DNA of 44,980 nucleotides from Solirubrobacterales bacterium. Lineage in GTDB: Bacteria; Actinomycetota; Thermoleophilia; Solirubrobacterales; Solirubrobacteraceae. Below are positions 32,442 through 39,172 of the stretch, one piece after another. Location: positions 1 to 44,980 of the forward strand of contig JAFAXX010000191.1 of NCBI GenBank assembly GCA_019240655.1, written 5' to 3'. Position numbers and translations under genes: made by a program. Each line of letters opens with the position of its first letter. Position 1 is the stretch's first letter. Below the pieces are notes generated by a model that saw nothing but the letters and a program-made list of their open reading frames with translations, was not told the DNA's origin and ran no database searches.

Positions 32442-33274
32442 CGCCCGGCCCCCGAGGTGACAGGCTCCTGAGCGCGTCGATCCTCGGCGGCGGCCCTGCT
32501 CGCGCGTGCGGATGGGGCACCGCGCGCGCGTGCGGATGGCGCGCCGGCGCGCCCGCCGCCGATTTCCGCCGCCTGCTCGCTGAGACCGGTGTCGAGGACT
32601 ACCGGCCTCACCCAGACCCACGGTGAGATGCCCAGCCTCCCGGCCGAGTCGGCGATCGAGCGGCCAATTCGCACGTCCCTCACCAGGTAGATCACGCCGT
32701 CGATCCGCGCGTCCGCGCCGTACCCGGCGAGGATCCGCTCGCGCCGGCGCCGCCCCTTGCTCGTCAGCTCGAGCTCGAGCGCGAGCCGCCTCCCATCGGG
32801 GCTCACGATCAGGAGGTCCGGATAGTGCAGGCGCTCCCGGCCGGCCGGCCCGAGGCCTCCGAGGCGGACCGCGAGCGGCGGCTCGCCCGGGTCGCGGCCC
32901 GCGTCGCGGGAGCGGAGACGGCGCTCACCAACCACCGCCTGAGCGGTCCCAAAGGCGCCTCGGCGCGCCGCGAGCCACAGCCAAGTCACGCCGACGTCGT
33001 GCTCGTAGCAGCGCAGGTCGAGCCTCGGCGGCGAGAGGTCACTGCCGATCGCGTCGAGGCCGTGGCGGGTGATCCGGTGAACCGGGAGGCGTGGGAGGCC
33101 CTGCTCGCGGGTCATCAGGCTCGCTCGAGCGAGCGCGCGCAGGCGCGCGTCGGCGCTGGCCGCCGTCAGGCTCAGGAGCTCGGCGGCCTGCTCGGCGAGC
33201 ACAAACCGATGCTCGGCGGCGAAGCCGAGCAGCTCACGGTCGCGGGGATTGCGCGCAAGACGCTTTGTTCCCAC
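32438..33274 (-). CDS. Replication-relaxation-like protein (wHTH plus PD-(D/E)XK-like domain)
   Basis: 278 residues if GTG at 33274 is the start. N-terminal ~70 residues form a winged helix (RDRELLGFAAEHRFVLAEQAAELL, ALARASLMTREQG). The C-terminal part has YPDLLIVSPDGRRLALELELTSKGRRRRERILAGYG (in part PDLLIVSPDG, ALELELTSK), an arrangement of PD, acidic pair and Lys as in PD-(D/E)XK-fold nucleases and in the Replic_Relax family of plasmids and integrative elements. A low-complexity Ala/Arg tail follows. It overlaps the TraG-like gene by four bases. The frame runs further upstream, but that reading is antisense-like noise over the lipid-kinase gene. Catalytic activity is uncertain. Confidence 0.75.
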   Translation of the reverse strand: MGTKRLARNPRDRELLGFAAEHRFVLAEQAAELLSLTAASADARLRALARASLMTREQGLPRLPVHRITRHGLDAIGSDLSPPRLDLRCYEHDVGVTWLWLAARRGAFGTAQAVVGERRLRSRDAGRDPGEPPLAVRLGGLGPAGRERLHYPDLLIVSPDGRRLALELELTSKGRRRRERILAGYGADARIDGVIYLVRDVRIGRSIADSAGRLGISPWVWVRPVVLDTGLSEQAAEIGGGRAGAPSARARGAPSARASRAAAEDRRAQEPVTSGAGR

Positions 33275-33368
33275 ATCGTCATGAGCCGGGAGTGGCCGGA
33301 ATTCGCCCTCCGCCGTGCTCGTCGCCTTGCGGCACCCCGGTCGACTGCATCTCGAGGACGCGGCCGGC

Positions 33369-34352
33369 CTACGCGACCACCGCGATCCCCCGCGGCTCGA
33401 CCTCGAACTGCGCCTCCTGAGCTTCTCCGATGTAGTCCCCGTCGACCTGCAGCGGCAGCGGTCGCTCGTCGAGCGAGCGGATCCGCAGGGACGACAGCTC
33501 GGCGAACGGACGGACCTGGCGGTGGCGCGCCAGCCGGGCGCGCGCGGAGAGCGCACGCCATATGATCGTGGGAACGTCGACTGGCCAGGCGCGCCTCAGT
33601 ACCACCGCGGACAAGTCGCCGCTGTCCAGCGCCGCGCCCTCGGCCATGTGCACCGGACGATCGCCGAAGTAGCTGTACGGGGCGGCGTTCTGGACGATCG
33701 CCGTGACTCCCCGCACCCGCTCCCCGCCCAGCACGGCCTCGAGCCGCGGTGGATGTACGAGATACCCGCGGCTGAACGTGAGCAGTCCCGTCCAGGCGTA
33801 GTAGTACTCACCCAGTCGCGTCTTCATTCGCGGGTGGGCGTCGACGTGCTCGACCACGCTGGCATCGAGGCCGACGCCGGCCGAGAACAGGAACTTCCGT
33901 CCGTTCAGCTGACCGAGGTCGACCCGGCGCGGGCGCCAGTCGTCGGCCAGGCGGAGCAGGTGCTCGGTCGCGTCGACCATATCGGTGGGGATCCCGAGCA
34001 TCCGGCAGTACACGTTCGTGCGCCCGCCCGGTAGGCACGACAGCGGCGTATCGGACCTCGCCAGGCCGTTGGCGGCCTCGTTGACCGTCCCGTCGCCACC
34101 AAACGCCACCACGACGTCGTAGCCGCCGCGGGCCGCCTCGCGGCACAGTTGGGTCGCGTGATCGCGGGACTCGGTATCGACTGCGTCGACCTCATACCTG
34201 CCGCGCAGCGCGTAGACCACGAGGCTCCTCAGACGATCCGAGACCGTCGTGGCGTACGGGTTGACGATGATCAGCATCCGCCGGCTGGGCGCAGAGCGCG
34301 CGACGCCGAGCGATGCCTCGAGCCGCTCGATCGCCTCAGGGGTGGCGGTCAT
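33369..34352 (-). CDS. Diacylglycerol/lipid kinase family protein
   Basis: 327 residues from ATG at 34352. The kinase nucleotide motif is GGDGTVNE (85-92), preceded by LIIVNPYAT (28-35) and followed by PGGRTNVYCRMLG, where most relatives have a GGT(x)N motif. The second domain (ALDSGDLSAVVLR, PLPLQVDGDYIGE) completes the DagK/YegS/LCB5 fold. It probably phosphorylates a lipid such as diacylglycerol at the membrane. It precedes the replication-relaxation-like gene by 94 bases on the same strand, so co-transcription is possible, but a functional link is not implied. An open frame extends upstream through repeats and is not supported. Confidence 0.88.
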   Translation of the reverse strand: MTATPEAIERLEASLGVARSAPSRRMLIIVNPYATTVSDRLRSLVVYALRGRYEVDAVDTESRDHATQLCREAARGGYDVVVAFGGDGTVNEAANGLARSDTPLSCLPGGRTNVYCRMLGIPTDMVDATEHLLRLADDWRPRRVDLGQLNGRKFLFSAGVGLDASVVEHVDAHPRMKTRLGEYYYAWTGLLTFSRGYLVHPPRLEAVLGGERVRGVTAIVQNAAPYSYFGDRPVHMAEGAALDSGDLSAVVLRRAWPVDVPTIIWRALSARARLARHRQVRPFAELSSLRIRSLDERPLPLQVDGDYIGEAQEAQFEVEPRGIAVVA

Positions 34353-34514
34353 CGCTGATCGCGGGTTTCCGCCCCGGCGGGGGCGCCGCAGACGATCGCG
34401 GCCGGCTGAAGGCGACTCGCCACCTCGCACCAAACACCGACGGTGGACGCTCGTTACGCCGCGCCGTCGCAGCCGGCCTGCGCGGCCCCGGAGCCGGCGG
34501 GCCCGCGGCCCGCC

Positions 34515-34590
34515 GCCCCGCGGCGCGCTCGCTTCGGAGCCGGCGGCCCCGCGGCCCCCCGCCCCGCGGCGCGCTCGCTTCGGAGCCGGC
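34515..34590. repeat. 46-base-period GC-rich direct repeat
   Basis: A 30-base phrase at 34515-34544 recurs identically at 34561-34590. The 16-base interval is similar G/C sequence, and weaker traces continue on both sides (from about 34495 and to about 34625). Confidence 0.85.
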
Positions 34591-34678
34591 CGCCCCGCGG
34601 CGCGCCCGCCCCGAAGCCCCCGCCCCGCCGCGCCCCGCCGCCCGTCGCTCCGCCGATACGTTCGCGCAACTTCCGGAT

Positions 34679-34684
34679 ATACTC
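34679..34684 (+). promoter_or_regulatory. Probable -10 of the riboswitch-thrC transcript
   Basis: TATACT is the first AT-rich hexamer before the aptamer, about 19 bases upstream of the P1 helix. No good -35 is visible at 16-18 bases. Confidence 0.45.
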
Positions 34685-34702
34685 CACCCGCACATAGCTG
34701 TA

Positions 34703-34810
34703 CGCATCCAGAGGGGTGGAGGGAAATGGCCCTGTGAAGCCCCGGCAACCGCCCGCAAGGGAATGGTGCCAATTCCATCAGGCTCCAACTACAAAGGCCT
34801 GGGAGATGTG
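34703..34810 (+). promoter_or_regulatory. SAM-I (S-box) riboswitch aptamer
   Basis: The conserved core is complete and in order: AGAGGGGTGGAGGGA (34710-34724), TGGCCCTGTGAAGCCCCGG, CGGCAACC (34743-34750) and ATGGTGCCAATTCC (34763-34776). P1 can form between CGCATC (34703-34708) and GATGTG (34805-34810). P4 can form between CAGG and CCTG near 34779-34801. S-box RNAs bind S-adenosylmethionine and usually switch off sulfur-amino-acid genes. Here the switch precedes the threonine-synthase-like gene. Confidence 0.95.
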
Positions 34811-34812
34811 GA

Positions 34813-34856
34813 CTGGCGGTTAGTTCCGACCTCCGACCACTGACCCCGGCGGAGGT
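34813..34856 (+). promoter_or_regulatory. Riboswitch expression platform: two exclusive hairpins, one covering the ribosome site
   Basis: Hairpin B pairs ACCTCCG (34829-34835) with CGGAGGT (34850-34856), hiding the GGAGG that lies 8 bases before the ATG. It is followed by TTTTT, so it could also act as a terminator. Hairpin A pairs CTGG-c-GGTTAGT (34813-34824) with ACTGACCCCGG (34839-34849) and cannot coexist with B. A would leave GGAGG free. How SAM chooses between them is not evident from the sequence. Confidence 0.7.
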
Positions 34857-34862
34857 TTTTAT

Positions 34863-36098
34863 ATGCCGCCAGAGTCGCTTCGCTGCAGGGAATGCAAGAC
34901 CACCTATCCGCTCGACGCGAGGTACGTGTGCGAGTGCTGCTTCGGCCCGCTCGAGGTCGCCTACGCCGCGCCGACCGCAGCCGATCCAGACGAGATCAAG
35001 CGCCGGATTCAGGCCGGCCCGCACTCGCTCTGGCGCTACCGCGACTTCCTGCCCGTGCAGGCACCCCCGCGCGGCGCGCTGCCGGCCGGCTGGACGCCGC
35101 TGCTCCGCGCCGACCGCCTGGCCGGGGAGCTCGGCCTGCGCGAGGTGTGGATCAAGAACGACGCCGCCAACCCGACGCACTCGTTCAAGGATCGGGTTGT
35201 CTCCGTGGCGCTGGCACGGGCTCACGAACTGGGCTTCGACACCCTCGCCTGCGCCTCCACGGGAAACCTGGCCAATGCCGTCGCCGCCCATGCCGCCGCC
35301 GCGGGGCTGAACTCGTACGTGTTCATCCCCGCCGATCTCGAGGAGCAGAAGGTGCTCGCGACCGGCGTCTACGGCACCAATCTGGTCGCCGTGCGCGGCA
35401 CCTATGACGACGTCAATCGTCTCTGCACCGAGATCTCCGGCGAGCACGAGTGGGCGTTCGTGAACATCAACATGCGCCCGTACTACGCCGAGGGCTCGAA
35501 GACGCTGGCGTTCGAGACCGCCGAGCAGCTCGGCTTCGAACTACCCGATCGCGTGGTCGCGCCGATCGCCTCCGGCTCGCTGTTCACCAAGATCGCCCGC
35601 GGCTTCGAGGAGTGGCTCGCGGCCGGCCTGCTCGAGGGAACGCCGCCGACGTTCAACGGCGCGCAGGCGGAGGGATGCTCGCCGGTGGCGAGCGCCTTCT
35701 CCGCCGGCCACGACATCTGCCGGCCGGTGAAGCCGGACACGATCGCCAAGTCGCTGGCGATCGGCAATCCGGCCGACGGGCCGTACGCACTCGACCTCGC
35801 GCGCCGCACCGGCGGATCGATCGATTCGGTCAGCGACGAGGAGATCCGCGAGGGCATCCGCCTGCTCGCGCAGACCACCGGCATCTTCACCGAGACGGCC
35901 GGCGGGGTCACCGTGGCCACGCTGCGCAAGCTGGCCCGGCGCGGGGACATCGATCGCGACGAGCGAGTCGTCGCCTACATCACCGGCGAGGGGCTGAAGA
36001 CGCTCGACGCGGTCCGCGGCACGTTCGAGGCGTGGCAGATCGAGCCGACGCTCGAGTCATTCGAGCAGGCGAGCCAGCGCGTGGCCGCGATCGCGTGA
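34863..36098 (+). CDS. thrC: Threonine-synthase-like PLP enzyme under SAM riboswitch control
   Basis: 411 residues. Two CxxC pairs (C8/C11 and C23/C26) form an N-terminal zinc ribbon. A fold-type II PLP domain follows. The Schiff-base Lys is K109 in PTHSFKDR (most threonine synthases read PTGSFKDR), and STGNLANAVAAHAA is the substrate loop. The phosphate-binding loop is PIASGSLFTK instead of the usual Gly-rich GNxGN-type loop. The family acts on O-phosphohomoserine. The start ATG is 7 bases after the GGAGG hidden by the riboswitch platform. A MoaD/ThiS-like gene follows after 15 bases. The standard call is threonine synthase. The riboswitch and the sulfur-carrier neighbour make a homocysteine-forming activity a serious alternative. 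Confidence 0.85.
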   Translation: MPPESLRCRECKTTYPLDARYVCECCFGPLEVAYAAPTAADPDEIKRRIQAGPHSLWRYRDFLPVQAPPRGALPAGWTPLLRADRLAGELGLREVWIKNDAANPTHSFKDRVVSVALARAHELGFDTLACASTGNLANAVAAHAAAAGLNSYVFIPADLEEQKVLATGVYGTNLVAVRGTYDDVNRLCTEISGEHEWAFVNINMRPYYAEGSKTLAFETAEQLGFELPDRVVAPIASGSLFTKIARGFEEWLAAGLLEGTPPTFNGAQAEGCSPVASAFSAGHDICRPVKPDTIAKSLAIGNPADGPYALDLARRTGGSIDSVSDEEIREGIRLLAQTTGIFTETAGGVTVATLRKLARRGDIDRDERVVAYITGEGLKTLDAVRGTFEAWQIEPTLESFEQASQRVAAIA

Positions 36099-36113
36099 TA
36101 AGACAGCAGCGCG

Positions 36114-36386
36114 ATGGCAGTCACGGTCAAGATCCCCACTCAGCTCCGCGCCGCCACCGACGGCGAGTCGACGGCGAAGGTCGACGGCGCCACCGTCGGC
36201 GAGGTGCTCGATGCCCTGTACGCGCGCTTCGGCGAGCTCCGCAGCCGGATCGCCGAGGACGGTGGCCTGCGTCGCTTCGTGAACGTCTACGTCGGCGGGG
36301 AGGACATCCGTTTCCTCGACGGCCTCGACACGTCGGTGTCGGACGGTGACGAGGTGACGATTCTGCCTGCGGTCGCGGGCGGGTAG
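36114..36386 (+). CDS. MoaD/ThiS-family ubiquitin-like protein with C-terminal Gly-Gly
   Basis: 90 residues with a beta-grasp fold. VTVKIPTQLRAATDG, VGEVLDALYARFGELRSRI, FVNVYVGGEDIRFLDGLD and DGDEVTILPAVAGG follow the order known for MoaD, ThiS and CysO. The intact C-terminal Gly-Gly is what an E1-like enzyme adenylates and converts to a thiocarboxylate. In Mycobacterium, CysO supplies sulfur to the PLP enzyme CysM. Here the partner in the operon is the threonine-synthase-like enzyme, so it may be its sulfur donor. Molybdopterin synthase function is less likely because no moa gene is near. No MoeB-like activator or JAMM protease gene is in the window. Confidence 0.9.
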   Translation: MAVTVKIPTQLRAATDGESTAKVDGATVGEVLDALYARFGELRSRIAEDGGLRRFVNVYVGGEDIRFLDGLDTSVSDGDEVTILPAVAGG

Positions 36387-36491
36387 CAGTCGCCGCCCGC
36401 GGCGGCGTGCCGCTGGATTACTCGCGGCCGGCCCGCTCGGTGACGTGGATGCCGACGGCCCGCCGCCGCGAGCTCATCGAGGCGCTCCAGC

Positions 36492-36959
36492 TCAGACGCG
36501 GAGCAGCTTGCCGCCGGCGTTCAGGTCGTCGTTGCCTTTCTTATCCTGCGTGATCGCCGTGTTGGCCTCGGCGTGGGACAGCGGCTTGCCGCTCTGCAGG
36601 TGTTTGGCCAGAGCGGTGTTCGACCTCACGATGAGGCCGAGCCCGTTGACGATGTCGGCCTTGCCTTTGGCGCCGTTCGCGCTGGACGCCGACTCGCGTG
36701 AGAGCTTGCCCTTCAGCGCCTTCAGCACGCCGTTCTGCGTCTTGATCGCCGTTATCAGCGTCTTGGCCGAACGCGTCTTGTCGTACGTCGCGAGTCCGTC
36801 GAGGACCTTTGCCTGCGACTTGACGATCTTCGGCACCGTGCTGTTGATCGTGCCCCGGATCGTGGCGTCGCTCGCCTGAGCCGCGGCGATCGGGCCGGCG
36901 AGCGCCACGCAGGCCGTAGCCGCCGCCAACCCGCTCGAACTCCGAATTGACCGAAACAC
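36492..36959 (-). CDS. Small secreted helical protein of unknown function
   Basis: 155 residues from GTG at 36959 with GGGGGAG just upstream. The signal peptide FRSIRSSSGLAAATACVALAGPIAAAQAS probably ends at AQA-S. The mature part is polar, Ala/Lys/Thr-rich and helical (TVPKIVKSQAKVLDGLATYDKTRSAKTLITAIK), with no Cys and no family I recognise. It may be an extracytoplasmic coiled or bundle protein. It has its own divergent promoter region, shared with the small gene at 37102. Confidence 0.75.
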   Translation of the reverse strand: MFRSIRSSSGLAAATACVALAGPIAAAQASDATIRGTINSTVPKIVKSQAKVLDGLATYDKTRSAKTLITAIKTQNGVLKALKGKLSRESASSANGAKGKADIVNGLGLIVRSNTALAKHLQSGKPLSHAEANTAITQDKKGNDDLNAGGKLLRV

Positions 36960-37088
36960 ATGCTCCCCCTGGGTTGAATTCCGTTGCTCGCCGGCAAGCG
37001 TACCCGGCGGCGCAGACCTGGAAAACGCCGCCGATAGCTGGCAATCAGCGCTGGTTCGCCCGCCCCTGGGTTCCCTTCGCCCACCAGG

Positions 37089-37094
37089 TAGCCT
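37089..37094 (+). promoter_or_regulatory. -10 box for probable leaderless small-ORF transcript
   Basis: TAGCCT lies 7 bases before the ATG at 37102. The same hexamer precedes the FKBP gene at a similar distance. Confidence 0.4.
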
Positions 37095-37101
37095 CGTCGG
37101 C

Positions 37102-37350
37102 ATGACGCGCGCTGAGGCGCAGGCCAGAGCGGAGCAGCTCAACCGAGCGGCTCCCGACCGGTCCCGGCACCACTGGACGATCCGGGACCGCGGCGGCGGA
37201 GACTGGGAGGTGCTCAGGGTCACCGTGCCGGGGGTGCAGTTCGGCGCCGGGCCGCTTCGCGCGGCAACCGAGCAGCGGCCGAGGCCGGATGAGCCGCCTG
37301 ATCCCCGGCCGAGCCTCATCCGCCAGATCCCGCCGTACGGTCCGGGATGA
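37102..37350 (+). CDS. Small hypothetical protein
   Basis: 82 residues: a helical, charged start (TRAEAQARAEQLNRAAPDRSRHHWTIRDRG) then DWEVLRVTVPG and a Pro/Arg-rich tail. No family is recognised. The TAGCCT box before the ATG and the convergent neighbour support it as a real gene. It is short and Arg-rich, so some doubt remains. Confidence 0.55.
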   Translation: MTRAEAQARAEQLNRAAPDRSRHHWTIRDRGGGDWEVLRVTVPGVQFGAGPLRAATEQRPRPDEPPDPRPSLIRQIPPYGPG

Positions 37351-37485
37351 AGGCCACCGGTTCGAAGCCGTCGACGGATCGGTCGAGACCTCGTCTGCTC
37401 CCAGGAGGCCGGCGAGCAAGGGAGCGCGCGCGGGCGCGGATAGCCCTCTTGCCGGCGCTCTGCGAAGGCCGCTGGCCCGGTCAGC

Positions 37486-37755
37486 TCACAGCTCGAACTG
37501 CATCCGAGCCACCTGCTCTGCGTAGGGCGCCAGCTCGGCTCGCAACCGGTTGTCCTCCTCGTCGGCGTCGCAGCGCCAGTAGGCGTCGGCGTCGGTATCC
37601 GCGACGATCGCGAACGACCAGTCTCCATCCCGCAGCCCGGCCTCGGGGCCGATCGTATAAGCGACCGTCCCGGGGCACTCGAGCGCGGCGAGGCGCGCCC
37701 GTGGATCGGCGATCCGGTCGCGGTCGTGGTCGGCCGTGAGCTTGACCATGACCAC
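37486..37755 (-). CDS. Dabb-type (stress-responsive alpha/beta barrel) small protein
   Basis: 89 residues from GTG at 37755 (or 87 from ATG at 37749). Starting strand VVMVKLTAD, then CPGTVAYTIGPEAGLRDGDWSFAIVADTDADAYW and a final strand EQVARMQFEL match the ferredoxin-like Dabb fold. Family members dimerise, and a few are enzymes; this one cannot be assigned. No clear ribosome site is seen. It converges on the small gene at 37102. Confidence 0.72.
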   Translation of the reverse strand: MVMVKLTADHDRDRIADPRARLAALECPGTVAYTIGPEAGLRDGDWSFAIVADTDADAYWRCDADEEDNRLRAELAPYAEQVARMQFEL

Positions 37756-37856
37756 GTTGCGGATACATGACCGGAAGGCCAGCCGGAGGCCGTGGCTCGC
37801 CCGCCGGCGGTAAGCGCGCGGAGAAACAGCTGTGGCCGCGCGTCGCCGCAACCGCC

Positions 37857-38279
37857 TCAGAAGATCCGGTTGATGAGATCGTCTCCGAGGCCGATCCCCG
37901 CGCCGGTCTCGATCGCGCGGCCGAGACCGCTCCTCAGGAAGCCGCCGAACAGCCCGCCGCGGCCGCCGCCTCCCCCGCCGAACAGGCCCGGCGCCATCTG
38001 TTGGAACTGCGGGATCTGCTGGGGCATCTGCTGCTGAAGCTGCTGGTTCGAGTTGTCGACGTAGCTGTGGATGGCCTGAAGAACGTTGTTGACCTGCATC
38101 TGCTCGGCCTTCACGTCGAGCGCCACCTGTTTGAGGTCGAGCAGCCACTCGCGGGCATCTTGGTCGCCCGCCTGAGCGGCCTCCTGAAGTTTCTGAGCCA
38201 GGGTCTGGATCGAGTTGGTCACGTCCTGGAACTCCGTCTGGAGCTGGCCGTAGGCCTGATCGATGGTCGCGATCTCCAT
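37857..38279 (-). CDS. Hypothetical protein with coiled coil and Gly-rich tail
   Basis: 140 residues from ATG at 38279. Residues 1-85 are predicted helical (IATIDQAYGQLQTEFQDVTNSIQTLAQKLQEAA and on), giving a likely coiled coil. A Gln-rich segment (NQQLQQQMPQQIPQFQQM) and a Gly-rich LFGGGGGGRGGLFGGF follow, and the end GRAIETGAGIGLGDDLINRIF is hydrophobic. No family is recognised. A frame extension to 38360 exists but begins with unrelated-looking sequence. Confidence 0.65.
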   Translation of the reverse strand: MEIATIDQAYGQLQTEFQDVTNSIQTLAQKLQEAAQAGDQDAREWLLDLKQVALDVKAEQMQVNNVLQAIHSYVDNSNQQLQQQMPQQIPQFQQMAPGLFGGGGGGRGGLFGGFLRSGLGRAIETGAGIGLGDDLINRIF

Positions 38280-38420
38280 GCCGGCATGGTCGCAGGTACG
38301 AGCCGTGCCGGGCCGGCCCGCCGGCTGATGCGATCCGGTGGGCGGGCGAGCGAACCGCAAGTCAGGCCGGGGCAGCCGTCCGGAGCGTCGGCCCCAGGTC
38401 CCGGCCGGCGCCGTCGCGAG

Positions 38421-39086
38421 CTAGGACCCCGTCTGCGTCCCCACCCCCACGCCCACGGGGCAACTGACGCCGGTGCCGCCGATCCCGCAATAGCCCCACG
38501 GGTTCTTGTGCAGGTATTGCTGGTGGTAGGCCTCGGCGTAGTAGAACGGGCCGGCCGGCGCGATCTCGGTGGTGATCTCCGAGAAGCCGGCCGCGTGGAG
38601 CCGGGCGCCGTACGCCGTCTGCGAGGCCTCGGCGGCGGCGCGCTGCTCCTCGGAGTGGAAGTAAATCGCCGAGCGGTATTGCGTGCCGACGTCGTTTCCC
38701 TGGCGCATTCCTTGGGTCGGGTCGTGGCTCTCCCAGAACAGCTTGAGCATCTCGGCGTAGGAGGTTGCGGCGGCGTCGAATACCACCAGCACCACCTCGG
38801 CGTGTCCGGTCCGCCCCGTGCAGACCTCCTCGTAGGTCGGGTTCTGGGTGTAGCCGCCGGCGTAGCCGACCGCCGTCGTGTAGACGCCCGGTGCCTGCCA
38901 GAAGATCCGCTCGGCGCCCCAGAAGCATCCGAGCCCGAACACCGCCTGCTGCGTCCCGTCCGGAAACGGAGGCTTCATCGGCGTGCCGAGCACCGCGTGG
39001 CGGTCGGGGACCGGCATCGGGAGCTCGCGTCCGGGGAGCGCATCACCCGGATCGATCATGGTCGTCTTGTGGCGCAGTGTGAACAT
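38421..39086 (-). CDS. msrA: Peptide-methionine (S)-S-oxide reductase
   Basis: 221 residues from ATG at 39086. The catalytic motif is GLGCFWGAE (Cys54), followed by [33 protein letters not shown] and YRSAIYFH. Two C-terminal Cys, in GYCGIGG and VSCPVG, can act as resolving cysteines. It reduces methionine S-sulfoxide in proteins using thioredoxin. The N-terminal ~45 residues form an extra lead segment, as in other long MsrA proteins. TACCCT lies 7 bases before the ATG. Confidence 0.96.
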   Translation of the reverse strand: MFTLRHKTTMIDPGDALPGRELPMPVPDRHAVLGTPMKPPFPDGTQQAVFGLGCFWGAERIFWQAPGVYTTAVGYAGGYTQNPTYEEVCTGRTGHAEVVLVVFDAAATSYAEMLKLFWESHDPTQGMRQGNDVGTQYRSAIYFHSEEQRAAAEASQTAYGARLHAAGFSEITTEIAPAGPFYYAEAYHQQYLHKNPWGYCGIGGTGVSCPVGVGVGTQTGS

Positions 39087-39093
39087 GGATACA

Positions 39094-39099
39094 AGGGTA
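39094..39099 (-). promoter_or_regulatory. -10 box for probable leaderless msrA transcript
   Basis: TACCCT on the minus strand ends 7 bases before the msrA ATG, and no Shine-Dalgarno is present. The divergent PfpI gene, by contrast, has a clear AAGGAG. Confidence 0.45.
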
Positions 39100-39172
39100 C
39101 GCGCCGCGATCAACGCGACGCCCAGCGGGTAATCCAGGAGAGGACCGTCACCGAGACACAAGGAGTTGATAC

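Larger units (their letters stand above)
34353..34702. other. GC-rich intergenic region, no gene
   Basis: 350 bases between the lipid kinase start and the riboswitch. It contains a tandem repeat of the phrase at 34515-34544 and nearly pure G/C runs (34590-34650). Frames across it translate to Arg/Ala/Pro repeats in all phases. Only the AT-richer end (34679-34684, TATACT) looks like a promoter -10. Confidence 0.6.

Noticed and set aside
34849..34862. A pure transcription terminator before thrC
   Set aside because: The T-run is only five bases and the ATG follows at once. The hairpin arm is the ribosome site itself, so translational control is at least as likely. It is recorded as an expression platform instead.
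36387..36491. Possible gene remnant after the MoaD/ThiS-like gene
   Set aside because: One frame reads VPLDYSRPARSVTWMPTARR, but it is short, has no start, and has no family I recognise.
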